Origin: Helianthus annuus
Lineage: Eukaryota; Streptophyta; Magnoliopsida; Asterales; Asteraceae
DNA: 64,000 nt
NCBI RefSeq assembly: GCF_002127325.2
Contig: NC_035446.2
Coordinates: forward strand, 161,685,947 to 161,749,946
Reading direction: 5' to 3'
The notes under the pieces are model-generated. The model ran no database searches, had not been told where the DNA came from, and saw nothing but the letters and a program-made list of their open reading frames with translations. Positions 1-15,983 of this stretch are shown one piece after another. The stretch's first letter is position 1, and every line of letters starts with the position of its first letter. Both the position numbers and the translations under genes were made by a program.

Positions 1-1348
1 ACCGGCATGTCTTATATCCAAGCCATGCCGATGATCTGGAGGGTTCTGTATACCTTCGAGAGGATCATCGAGCAGGAGGGGATTGACTTAGGGATGACAG
101 AGCTGGCTGAGCTTTATGATCTTACCACGTTTGGTTCCTATCGATATTTGCTGAAACGGAAAGCTGGGGAGGATCACCCTGTTTTTAAGGTCACCAAAAA
201 TGACACTAACTGGAAGCGAAGATTCTTCTTTGTTAGGAGGGATACCATTCCTAACGGGAAGGATCTGCCCAAGGAGTGGGCTACTCATGGTAGGATAGAG
301 GATCCTGGAAGGATCATCATCAGACTTGTTTCTTATGATGAAGATCACTAATGTTTCCTTTGTCTTTTGTGTTTTTTCAGCTATATCCGTTGCTCATCTC
401 AAGTTAACCCCTGCTGCAAGAGAAAGAGTTTTAGCTTTCAAAAAGCTTGATCCTGAGACCAGAAGTTTTCAAGTCACCATCCAGGATTCACAAGAAGTAT
501 CCTCCGCATCTTCCACAATGTCAAGTAAGTATCCTTATCAAAAAGTAAGTTCCATGCAAGACTGTTAAATTAGTTTGGAAACTTATCTTGTTTTGATTGT
601 GCAGGCGCTGGGAAATCTGCTAAGTCTGCCAAGTCTGCCTCCAAATTCGGGATTGATGATCTTGCCAATGTCAAGTCTTCAAGAAAGAAGACTTTTGTTG
701 CCAGTCCCTCTGCTTCAGCCCCTAAAGCACCTGTTAGGGGTAAGGGAAAGAAGAGAAAGACTTCTGAGGATCTCCAAGGATTTCCCCTGCTCCGCCAGCA
801 GTTTCTTGATTATGTTAATGAAGTAAGGATCATTGCTCATGTTGGCTATCCTTCTTGAGTATCCTGTCTGTGTATTCTGTTTCTTTGAGGATCACCTGGT
901 CCTGATCTTACCTTTTTCCTTTTTGCAGAAACTTGCTGAAGTAGAGACCTACCTTGGCCATGTCGAGGATCAGGAAGGCCAAATCGCCGACCTTCAACAA
1001 ATGGGCGTGTTGAAGGATCTGAAGATAGCTGATCTTGAGAAGGAGCTCCGGGCTACTAAGGATGAGGCTGCTCAAATGCTGATCAACATGGATGGCGAAA
1101 AGCAGGAGATCACCCAGGATGCCAAGGTCTCTGCCGCGATTGCTATGTATAAGATACAACTGCAGATGGCTGCGGAGGCTCAGGATCCTGCCTTCGACAA
1201 GAGCTCATGGGATGTGGAGGGTTGGAAGGCAAGGTTGGCGGAATTGGAGGACGATGATGAAGCTGAGGATATCCCTATGCTTGAAGGTGGTGATGCTGGC
1301 AAGGATCAAGGTGGGGAAGCTAGTGGTGATGGAGCAGCAAAGGTTTGA
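1..1348 (+). CDS. Antisense accessory gene of Tat-A, 5'-truncated, introns inferred
   Basis: This gene runs opposite to gag-pol. The first block (1-351) enters open from the left edge; the ATG at 7 is internal compared with the longer Tat-C copy. Further coding blocks are 381-524, 605-822 and 929-1348 (stop TGA). The last two introns (525-604, 823-928) have GT...AG ends with GTAAG donors and T-rich tracts before the acceptor, and splicing keeps the frame. The last three blocks are 144, 218 and 420 nt, exactly as in Tat-C. The join of the first to the second block is unresolved: an in-frame TAA (349-351) precedes the only well-phased GT. The first block resembles the domain catalogued as putative gypsy-type transposon (Transposase_28); the last is acidic and probably coiled coil. 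Molecular function is unknown to me. Confidence 0.7.
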
Positions 1349-1623
1349 GCTGCTGGATTGGGCGATGATGGATATTTGTGACTAGGCCGGAGCCCAATTT
1401 TTTTAGGTTTGGAAGTGGTTTTTTGTGGTTGTGACGTTTCGAAACAATTTATGGTTTGTAACTTAAACAATAGTTTTTAGGGTTAAGGATCATGGATCCT
1501 TTGAACAATAGGTAGGATCGCAAGTGGTGGAGGGATCCTCTGTTTGGGGGATGAAGCCTTTGTGATCCTGCCGCCTTTAATTTCCTGCACCTGCTAAGAC
1601 CGCATAGACAATGGACACCCTTT

Positions 1624-1673
1624 GCCAACCCATGTGGACGGGCCACGTTTTGCTGGTAGAAATGTGGGTTGGC
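1624..1673. other. Conserved two-stem hairpin (Tat-A copy)
   Basis: The ends GCCAAC and GTTGGC pair. Inside, CCACGTTT pairs with AAATGTGG (one G-T pair) around a nine-base loop. The same 50-nt element occurs at 9521-9570 (Tat-B) and 44521-44570 (Tat-C, other orientation). Sequence differences fall in the stems but leave the pairing possible. It lies just past the 3' end of the antisense gene, so a 3'-end-processing or RNA-structure role is possible but unproven. Confidence 0.6.
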
Positions 1674-2136
1674 AATTTTGACAACTTTTAGAAAGGGTTT
1701 AAGATCTTTTTTTTTTAATAATATAACTTTAATTTTTCTGGCTTATTTCGTGTTGTTATCCTTTATTTATCCTCTTATTTTCCAGTTGTTTTTAGAAATA
1801 TATTTGTTAGAGTAACAAGAGTTTGAGCAAACCATGTTTAATAAATTTAGGATATGATCCCAGATCAGATATCCTGACACTGAAGATTTTTGAAGCAATC
1901 AATTTCAAGGATCATAGGTTTAGTTGTCAAAGTGTAAGGGTTGTTCAGTATAATCAGAATAGTCAAGGATCATACCTGAGGATCCAAGTTAGGATCCTAA
2001 CCTTTAATCAAGATAACCGTAGATGAGAATTTAATGGATAATAAGGATTAAGGATCCTTATGTGTTTAACTTTGAAAACCTGAAAAATGAAACATAACTT
2101 GGGACTAAGCCAATGTGAAAGATAAGTTAGTAGCTA

Positions 2137-2223
2137 GGGACATGCCCAAAGGGTAACTGGGGATGATCCCAAAGGATCACTGGGGACAAGCCCAAAGGAT
2201 AACTGGGGACAAGCCCAAAGGAT
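2137..2223. repeat. Short tandem repeat, unit about 23 bp (Tat-A)
   Basis: About four degenerate copies of a unit of the form GGATAACTGGGGACAAGCCCAAA (split here as GGATAACTGGGG and ACAAGCCCAAA). Several copies keep GGATC or GGATA at the boundary. Tat-B (10038-10124) has the same array and Tat-C (43877-44062) a longer, more varied one. Confidence 0.75.
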
Positions 2224-2272
2224 CGTATGTAAACTGGAGTATGGCCCTTACTGGCGACTATCCAAACTTAGT

Positions 2273-2412
2273 GACATGAAAATGTCAAAACCTTAGCTAA
2301 CGTGAAAACGTTAGAAACCTTAGGAACGGATGTATGGTACGTCTACCATTATACGTTGGATCCTAGACATAGCCAGTACGATGAGGTTGTCAGCCTCGGA
2401 AGTGGGTACTGG
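2273..2412. other. Cluster of small hairpins, two with GAAA loops (Tat-A)
   Basis: Four stem-loops in 140 bases: GACAT-GAAA-ATGTC (2273-2286), CTAACGT-GAAA-ACGTTAG (2297-2314), ATGGTA-CGTC-TACCAT (2334-2349), and CCAGTAC (2373-2379) pairing with GTACTGG (2406-2412) around a smaller GAGG/CCTC stem. Read on the strand of the antisense gene, the first two loops are GAAA, a GNRA tetraloop. The series recurs in Tat-B and Tat-C. Function is unknown. Confidence 0.65.
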
Positions 2413-2732
2413 TCCCAAAGACGTGAACTATATCAGGATCATCGTGCGCTGCTGGCGGAAACTGGGGATAATCCCAAGGATAACTGGGGTTGAACCCAAG
2501 GATCTGCGTTGCTTTTGAAGATCTTTGACGATATGCTGAAGATACCTGAACTATCATAACTCAAATGGTTCGTGAGAAGAGGATGAAGGATACATGACCC
2601 TTATCCTTAGGTAAAAAGTAAGGAAATGCAATAGTTTTTGGATAAGGACATTACCAGAGTAAGGATTACTGACATCACCGGGATCCTTCGAGGATACTTC
2701 AATGTAAGGATCACATGCTTGAAGGATCATGT

Positions 2733-6038
<3,306 letters not shown>

Positions 6039-8669
6039 CTATTGCTCCCTTGGCTTCGAGGTTGGCTTCATGGATGAGGTATAACAATCCTTAGCCTCCT
6101 GCTGATCACTGTCGATCTTGATTATCTCCCATGGGCTAGGGAGTTTCACACATTGATGATAGGTGGATGGGACTGCTTTCATATCATGTATCCAGGGCCT
6201 GCCAAGGATAACATTGCAACAAGATAAACAGTCAATAACACAAAATTTTTGATAATTATGTAATCCTTCCACGTAGATTGGGAGTTTGATGTCCCCCAGA
6301 GTTTTCTTCGTTTCTCCACTGAATCCTACAAGCACGGAGGATCTTGGTGTGATGTCTGATTCTGGGATACCCATTTTCTTCAGAACATCAAGCTGGATAA
6401 TGTTCACTGAGCTTCCTCCGTCGATAAGGATCCTGCGGACAAAATGGTTAGAGATAAAGAGAGTAATAACTAAACTATCATGATGAGGATCCTGGATGTT
6501 AATGCGATCATCCTCATCAAACGTTATCGTCTTTCCTTCTGAGACACTTGATGTTCGAATAGGTCTCTCTCCATTATCCATTTTTGCTTCCTTTGCATGC
6601 CTTTTGGCCGCCGAGAAGGATGTACCACAGATGTCTGATCCTCCGGAAATAAAGTTGATCACTTGTGCATTCGCCGGAGGGGCTGGAGCCTTTTCAGGGA
6701 TCCTTTCAGGATCCTGAGTCCTTTGCTTTTTTCTTCCCAACAATTCTTTTAGATGCCCCTTGCTTAACAGATATCCAATTTCTTTTCTTAAAGCTATACA
6801 TTCTTCAGTTAGATGCCCGAAATCCTCATGGTATGCACACCATTTTGACTTGTCTTTATTCCCGGATGGTTTATCATTCTTCCTGGGCCACCTAGCTTTT
6901 TCTCCTAGATTCTGCATTGCAAGGATTAGTTCATGATTATCAATGGAAAAACAATATTCGGAGATTGGAGGATAATCTTCATCATCCTCTTCCTGGTCAA
7001 CAGCATGCACATTCTGGTTGTCATTTCTATGGTAGGATTTGAATTTATTGTTCTTGAAGGAGGATCCTTGCTTCTCCTGTTTTGAGGATCCTACTTGTCT
7101 CTCCTGGATCCTCTTGTCATCCTCTAGCCGGATGAACCTGAGTGCCCGAGTTCTTACTTCATCTAGATTCCTGCATGGTGTCATAACAAGATCATCATAG
7201 AATAATGAATCCTTAAGCAGTCCCATTTTGAAGGCTTCAACAGCCGTAGCCATATCCAAGTTGGGAATGTCCAAGGATTCTTTACTGAATTTAGTTATAT
7301 AATCCCTTAATGATTCATTATGACTTTGAGTTACCCTATATAAATCACTAGTTAATCTTTCAAATTTTCTACTACAAGAGAATTGGTTATTGAATAAATT
7401 AACTAAATTAGAAAATGAAGTAATAGAGTAAGGGGGAAGACTTAGCAGCCATTTAAGAGCTGATCCAGTAAGAGTGGATCCAAATCCTTTACATAGGCAT
7501 GCTTCCTTTAACTTTTCCGGGATTGGATTGATCTCCATCCTCTCCCGGTATTGTGTTATGTGCTCCTCAGGATCCGTTGTACCATCATACAGCTTCATAG
7601 TAGGGATATGGAACCTTTTGGGTACCTCTGCGTCACAATTTGGTGGTGCAAAGCGAGATACCTTATGGCTTCCATCTGCAATCTCTGGGATAGGCTTGAC
7701 TACCCCTGGGACACTTGAGATCATTTCTTTTAGCTTCTGCAGCTCCCTGGCCATAGCATGATTGATACCTGTATCCTGCATGAATCCATGGTTAGTGGTA
7801 AGATAATTATTTAAAGTGTTACCTCCCATTGAGTTCAAGTTAGGAACATTGGGTGTGAATCCATATTGCTGGGATTCTGGGATAACGGAGGGACCAGTGA
7901 AGGGACCAGTGGAAGCAATGGTCTGCATTGGAATGAAGTCCCCTTGATGGACATCTAGACTTCCTGTTTGCAAACTTTTTAAGGATCCTGGCATCTGGAA
8001 GGATCCTGGTATCTGGGACGATCCTGGAACGAAGAAGGATCCTTGAACCTGGGATGATCCTGTAACAAAGGAAGATCCTTGACCCTAGGATGATCCTGGA
8101 ACAAAGTAGGATCCTTGACCCTGGGATGATCCTGGAACAAGGTAGGATCCTTGAAACTGCTGTGCTCCCGGATAGGTTCCTGAATTCATGAAGGATCCCA
8201 TATGCTGGGGATAGGATCCTGCCGGCTGAAAGTGTGAGCCTGATGCCTGAGTCATTGCTGCCGATCCGAGGTGCAATCCTCTTGATTCTTCCATAATTTG
8301 CACGTCTGGGACTCCCGATGGCTGAGAAGTGATCATTGGAGTATCAAAGCTCAGGGATTTGGGCATCAGTGGGGAATGATCCTCTGCCGCTATCTTTTGC
8401 CTTTTGAGGTCTCCAATTTCCCCGAGGATCCTGTCATTAGTTTCATCCTGCCGCTGCATACGATCCTTCATCTGCAAAATTAAAGCAAACACATCACTAG
8501 TACTAGGAACAGAAGAATTCATGGCAGAAGAAGATGGAGGTTTAGAGAAGGTAGGATTTGGTCTCTTCTCAGCATTTTTCTGGGATCCTGCCGGAGGTGG
8601 AGGCAGAGTGTTCTAGGACGAGGTGACTGCAGACATTGCCGTGGGCGTATTCTTCAATGATGAAGCCAT
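6039..8669 (-). pseudogene. gag: Tat-A gag-protease, two nonsense codons
   Basis: The start ATG (8667-8669) begins MASSLKNT, as in every other copy. The protein has a disordered Ser/Gln/Gly-rich region with repeats of the form GSSFVPGSSQ, a retrotransposon gag domain, a Cys-His motif (CAYHEDFGHLTEEC) and an aspartic protease with IDGGSS at its active site. TAG codons at 8613-8615 and 8085-8087 stand where V has CAG. Both are C-to-T changes in a CAG (CHG) context, as expected from decay of methylated cytosine. The frame after 8085 stays open down to the TAG at 6039. Only truncated Gag could be made from this copy. Confidence 0.9.
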
Positions 8670-8725
8670 GTAACTCTTTGAAATGATTTCGAACAAAAGG
8701 TTTTCTTATGAATGAAGCACCAATT

Positions 8726-8743
8726 GCCCCACGGTGGGCGCCA
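8726..8743 (-). other. Primer binding site (tRNA-Lys type), Tat-A
   Basis: Three bases inside the LTR, the minus strand reads TGGCGCCCACCGTGGGGC. This is complementary to the 3' end of plant tRNA-Lys(CTT) as I remember that sequence. All Tat copies here share it, with one mismatch in Y. Confidence 0.75.
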
Positions 8744-8746
8744 AAC

Positions 8747-9462
8747 TGTTTTGGTTAAAAATCACACAAGGATAATGCAACCAAACTCTATGTAGACGGG
8801 GTATGATGCTTGGTTTATTGAAAAAGTAAAGGATCACTTCAGTATGAAATATGCAAAGACACAATGATTTATACGAGGAAAAAGCCCTTGATCAATGTAT
8901 GATCTCCGGCATAAAAAACCTCGGGTGATGGCAACTACCGATCACCAAACTTCAATATAAGAAAAATGGTTACAACTTCGGATGATAATGAGCTGAGTAC
9001 AAGGATCACTATAGTTTTGAGTGTCTAAGCGTGTGAGAATTGTGTTGTGTGTCTTCCGAATGGGGAAGAGTGTTATATATACAAGTGTAGGTGGCCTATT
9101 TTAGGTAAAATGACTAATAATCAGCTCATTACCCCTTTAGAAATAAAAGTAAATCTAGCCTAAATTATCGCCCTTAAATCATGCCAAGTTTCCATATCCT
9201 TCACAACGTTCATCTCTGATTAAGCATATGCCAAAGTTGTAAAGACGCGTCCCTTGATTGTGATGCTAAGAGCGGATCCTGCTAGACATTCCTGCAAAAT
9301 GACATTAAGTTCAATGAAAGCAACTGTTAGCATGAGGATCCTATGATGGTCCGTGATCCTGATCCTGGAACTCTGCTGAGGATCACTATCTGCCAAAGAA
9401 ATAAGGATCACTGGTTAGGATCACATGTAAGGATCATGTATTATAAAAATCCAGCCCTAACA
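8747..9462 (-). repeat. 5' LTR of Tat-A (716 bp)
   Basis: On the minus strand it starts TGTTAGGGCTGG and ends CCAAAACA, with TG...CA termini. It contains a TATATATA promoter box and many GATCC words. It is almost identical to the LTR of V (19915-20630), also 716 bp, so Tat-A and V belong to one young subfamily. Confidence 0.92.
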
Positions 9463-9520
9463 ATCCTGCCGCTTTTTATTTACCTGCATGCTATTACCGC
9501 ACAAACAATGGACACCCTTT

Positions 9521-9570
9521 GCCAACCCATGTGGACGGGCCACGTTTTGCTGGTAGAAACGTGGGTTGGC
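9521..9570. other. Conserved two-stem hairpin (Tat-B copy)
   Basis: Same 50-nt element as in Tat-A, here with a perfect inner stem: CCACGTTT pairs with AAACGTGG inside GCCAAC/GTTGGC. Tat-A inserted about 58 bases to its left. Confidence 0.6.
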
Positions 9571-10037
9571 AATTTTGACAACTTTGAAGGGTTTAAAATC
9601 CTTTGTTAATAAAATAACTCTAATCTTTTTGGCTTATCTCGTGTTGTTATCCTTTGTTTATCCTCTTATTTTCTGCTTGTTTAGAAATGTATTTATTTGA
9701 GTAAGAAAAGTTAAGCAAATTATGTTTAAGAAGTTTAGGATATGATCCTGGATCAAATATCCTATAATCGAAAATTTTCAAGGTAGTTTATTTTAAGAAT
9801 CATAGGTTCAGTTGTCAAGGTCTAAGGGTTATTCAAATGAATAATGAATGAAATTAAAAATAGTTAAGGATCATACCTGAGGATCCAAGTTAGGATCCTA
9901 ACCTTTAATCAGGATAACCATAAGTAAAACTTTAATGGATAATAAGGATTAAGGATCCTTAATTGTTTAACTTCGAAAACCTGAAAAAATAGAATATAAC
10001 TTGGGACTAAGCCAATATAAAGGATAAGTTAGTAACT

Positions 10038-10124
10038 GGGGACAAGCCCAAAGGATAACTGGGGACAAGCCCATAGGATCACTGGGGACAAGCCCGAAGG
10101 ATAACTGGGGACAAGCCCAAGGAT
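10038..10124. repeat. Short tandem repeat, unit about 23 bp (Tat-B)
   Basis: Four near-identical copies of GGATAACTGGGG plus ACAAGCCCAAA, matching the Tat-A array at 2137-2223. Confidence 0.75.
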
Positions 10125-10173
10125 CGTATGTAAACTGGAGTATGGCCATTACTGGCGACTATCCAAACTTAGT

Positions 10174-10313
10174 GACATGAAAATGCCAAAACCTTAGCTA
10201 ACGTGAAAACGTTAGAAACCTTAGGAACGGATGTATGGTACGTCTACCATTATACGTAGGATCCTAGGTATAGCCAGTACGATGAGGTTATCAGCCCCGT
10301 AAGTGGGTACTGG
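10174..10313. other. Hairpin cluster of Tat-B
   Basis: CTAACGT-GAAA-ACGTTAG is perfect at 10198-10215. The first stem (10174-10187) has one mismatch. The CCAGTAC/GTACTGG stem spans 10274-10313. The copia copy Cop1 inserted at the foot of this last hairpin. Confidence 0.6.
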
Positions 10314-10317
10314 TCCC

Positions 10318-10796
10318 TGTTGGTGCATGTTTGTGACAACAGCTTAGATTTGGTCTTTGGATATCTTGTAATTAGTTAAACGATAAACAGTTAGCGGGTT
10401 TAGCTTTGTAATAGTTAGTTGTTATGTTTGGGCTAACTAAACCCAAGGAATTGGGTGATGGGGGCGAATTGGGCCTGTCCAATTCGCAGCCCAGGAGTGT
10501 AAACCTAGCCCACTTGTAAACCGTGTGTTATATAAACAAGGTTAGGCTTTAGGGTTGAGGTTAATCAGTTAATCAGCCAAAACAGTTGTGTGAGAGAGGA
10601 ATTTCGTGAGAGACATAGTCTTAGACGAATTAGGGTTTGGTTGATTGTAATACGCAAGTTTGATAATCAATAGAAACCCGGTTGAAAGTGAATTCTGTTT
10701 CCTACACGTTTTCTGTTGCAATCTGATCTAGAGGATTCCGCACTCTAGGTTAGATAGACGATTCTGTGAAAGATCCATACATCAAGGGGACCTACA
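10318..10796 (+). repeat. 5' LTR of Cop1 (479 bp)
   Basis: Starts TGTTGGTGCATG, ends GGGGACCTACA, with TG...CA termini. A TATA box (TATATAAA) lies at 10529-10536. It aligns almost base for base with the Copia2 LTRs. Confidence 0.92.
10529..10536 (+). promoter_or_regulatory. TATA box in Cop1 LTR
   Basis: TATATAAA about 210 bp into the LTR, at the usual position for the U3/R promoter. The Copia2 LTRs carry the same box on the minus strand. Confidence 0.6.
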
Positions 10797-10798
10797 AT

Positions 10799-10810
10799 TG
10801 GTATCAGAGC
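10799..10810 (+). other. Primer binding site (initiator tRNA-Met), Cop1
   Basis: TGGTATCAGAGC two bases after the LTR, complementary to the 3' end of initiator tRNA-Met, the common copia primer. Confidence 0.85.
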
Positions 10811-11835
10811 ATTAGGCTCTTGATTGCTCGGTTCAGAATTGTGCTTGGCAGAAGAAATTTTCGAATTTTGGTGAAACCTGAAAATTTGGGTTTTAAAATT
10901 TTCGAAAATTTTTAGGTGTTTGATAAAATTTTCGAAAATTTGTTGGCTGTTTTGATATTTTGGTCTGTTTGATTGCTGTTGTGCAGGTTTTAGGGTTTGC
11001 AGGACTGTTTTTGGTTGATTGTTTGAAGGATTTTGGCTGGAAACACTTGAAGATTCGAAGATTGTTCTTCGTGTTCTTCGCGTTCTTCATTCTGTTTCTT
11101 GTTGATTTTCGAAAATCACTGATAATCTGCTTGTTTCGATTTTGCAGGAACTGTTACAAAATCTTAGAAAATCTCCGAAAATTGAAAAAGATTGAATTTC
11201 CATAAGCTGCCTGGCGAAATTAGTAAATTCGCTGGACCTGCGAATTTAACTGATCCAGCATATTTACCAGCAAATTTGGGACATAATTTCACGGTGATCG
11301 GCGAATTTGAAATCCAAAGGCGACTTTGGTAATCGTGTTAGTTTCCACAGCGAAATTATCACGGTTTCAGCGATTTTACCAGTCGTTATAATAGCGAACT
11401 GGTTAACCGGCGAAATTAATCTGAGCGAAATTGCCAGCGAATTTGACCAGCAAATTTAACAGTTCAGCGAATTAACCAGCAAATTTAAACAGTTCAGCGA
11501 AATTAAGACATAACCAGCGAATTTAGTAGCAAATTTAAGTGGTGGAATTTCAGTTGGCAAGCGTCGGAAATTTTTCGGTGTTTTGCAAATAGAAATTGGT
11601 CCGTATCTCGTTAGACAGAACCGTTTGCACCGTTGAACTCGTGTGATTTTTAGGACAAAAAAAAAAGTAAAAAAAAAAAAAAAGACTTTGGAAAATCCCG
11701 AAATCGGTTTTTGACATTATATATCATTGGATTCGTCTTTTCGAGACGATTCTAACGGTATAATTTGGTAACCACTGTTTTCGGACGATTTTTGTACGGT
11801 TTTATCAGTACGGTTACTGTTAAACGTGTTTAAAG
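10811..11835 (+). other. Cop1 leader with degenerate GCGAATTT repeats
   Basis: This 1 kb of non-coding RNA leader lies before gag. From about 11210 to 11545 it is built of many loose repeats of the words GCGAATTT and CCAGCAAATTT. An A-run lies near 11660-11682, and a small perfect hairpin CGTCT-TTTCG-AGACG at 11734-11748. The same parts, in the same order, make up the Copia2 leader (52229-53219). No protein is supported here. Confidence 0.7.
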
Positions 11836-12087
11836 ATGATTAAAATGGACAATGTCGAGAAGTGGCCAAAGCTTACAAATGTGAACGAGTATGCTGTATG
11901 GAAGGAGGAGTTTGAATTGGTTGTGAAGAGCGAAGATACCAGAATGTGGTATTGTATTATAGATGGATACATGGCTCCTACACGTCGTGTTGAAGGAAGG
12001 ACAAAAGTGATTTCTTATGACAAGATGGATGAATCTGAGAAACTGATGGTTGATGCTGAGAAGAAAGCTTTAGCAGTATGTTGCTGA
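11836..12087 (+). pseudogene. gag: Cop1 gag, first 84 codons only
   Basis: The frame starts with ATG at 11836 and encodes the N-terminal part of a copia Gag (WPKLTNVNEYAVWKEEFELV ... DTRMWYCIIDGYM ... EKKALA). The DTRMW...IDGY core is recognisable from the Copia2 Gag (DTRMWICIEDGY), but overall identity is only moderate. After ALA the sequence leaves gag at the deletion junction and stops at TGA. The rest of Gag, and protease, integrase, RT and RNase H, are absent, so this copy is not functional. Confidence 0.8.
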
Positions 12088-12109
12088 GATGATAGTTGCT
12101 GAGAAGATC

Positions 12110-12356
12110 AGTTGAATCAGTTAATCAGCCAAAACAGTTTGTGAGAGAGTATTTTCGTGAGAGCAATTAGGCTTGGACGAAAATTAGGGTTAGGGTTTGA
12201 TTGATTGTAATACGTTTGTTTGATAATCAATAGAAACCCGGTTGAAAGTGATTTGCTGTTCTACATGTTTTCTGCTACAATCTGATCTAGAGGATTCCGC
12301 ACTCTAGGTTAGATAGACGATTCTGTGACGATCCATAAGACTCAAGGGGACCTACA
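12110..12356 (+). repeat. 3' LTR fragment of Cop1
   Basis: The last roughly 247 bases of the LTR, from the GTTAATCAGCC region to the CTACA end. The left boundary is approximate because it is the deletion junction. It differs from the 5' LTR at several bases. Confidence 0.8.
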
Positions 12357-12677
12357 GTCCCAAAGACGTGAACTATGCCAGGATCATCGTGCGCTACAGG
12401 CGGAAACTGGGGACAAGCCCAAGGATAACTAGGGTTGAACCCAAGGATCTGAGATGCTTTTGAAGATTCTTAATGATATGCTGAGGATACCTGGACTATC
12501 AGAACTTAAATTCTCGTGAGAAGAGGATGAAGGATGCATGATCCTTATCCTTAGGTAAAAATAAGAAAATGAAACTGTTTAGGATTAGGATTTTACCAGA
12601 GTAAGGATCATTGACATTATCGGGATCCTTCGAGGATGCTTTCAATGTAGGGATCATATGTGCCAGGAGGATCCTGT
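12357..12677. other. Tat-B interval next to pol
   Basis: Non-coding Tat-B sequence between the Cop1 insertion and the end of pol. It is rich in GGATC/GATCC words and matches Tat-A 2413-2732. No gene seen. Confidence 0.7.

Positions 12678-15983
<3,306 letters not shown>

Larger units (their letters stand above)
1349..2732. other. Tat-A interval between the 3' ends of pol and the antisense gene
   Basis: This 1.4 kb stretch without a gene separates two genes that point at each other. It holds a 50-nt two-stem hairpin (1624-1673), an A/T-rich part (about 1700-1830), many GGATC/GATCC words, a 23-bp tandem repeat (2137-2223) and a cluster of small perfect hairpins (2273-2412). The equivalent interval exists in Tat-B and Tat-C in the same order. 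Short open frames here are not conserved between copies and are not called as genes. Confidence 0.75.
10318..12356 (+). mobile_element. Cop1: internally deleted Ty1/copia element
   Basis: The element is 2,039 bp and flanked by a perfect 5-bp duplication GTCCC (10313-10317 and 12357-12361). It has a full 5' LTR, primer site, leader and the first 84 codons of gag, then jumps into the middle of the 3' LTR. All of pol is missing. Its LTR and leader closely match Copia2 (32526-53712) but its gag does not. The intact duplication shows that the deletion happened within one inserted copy, probably by illegitimate recombination. Confidence 0.9.

Noticed and set aside
10893..11205. Short Lys/Phe-rich frames in the copia leader (also 52325-53115)
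   Set aside because: They come from AT-rich leader sequence, differ between Cop1 and Copia2, and have no recognisable features.
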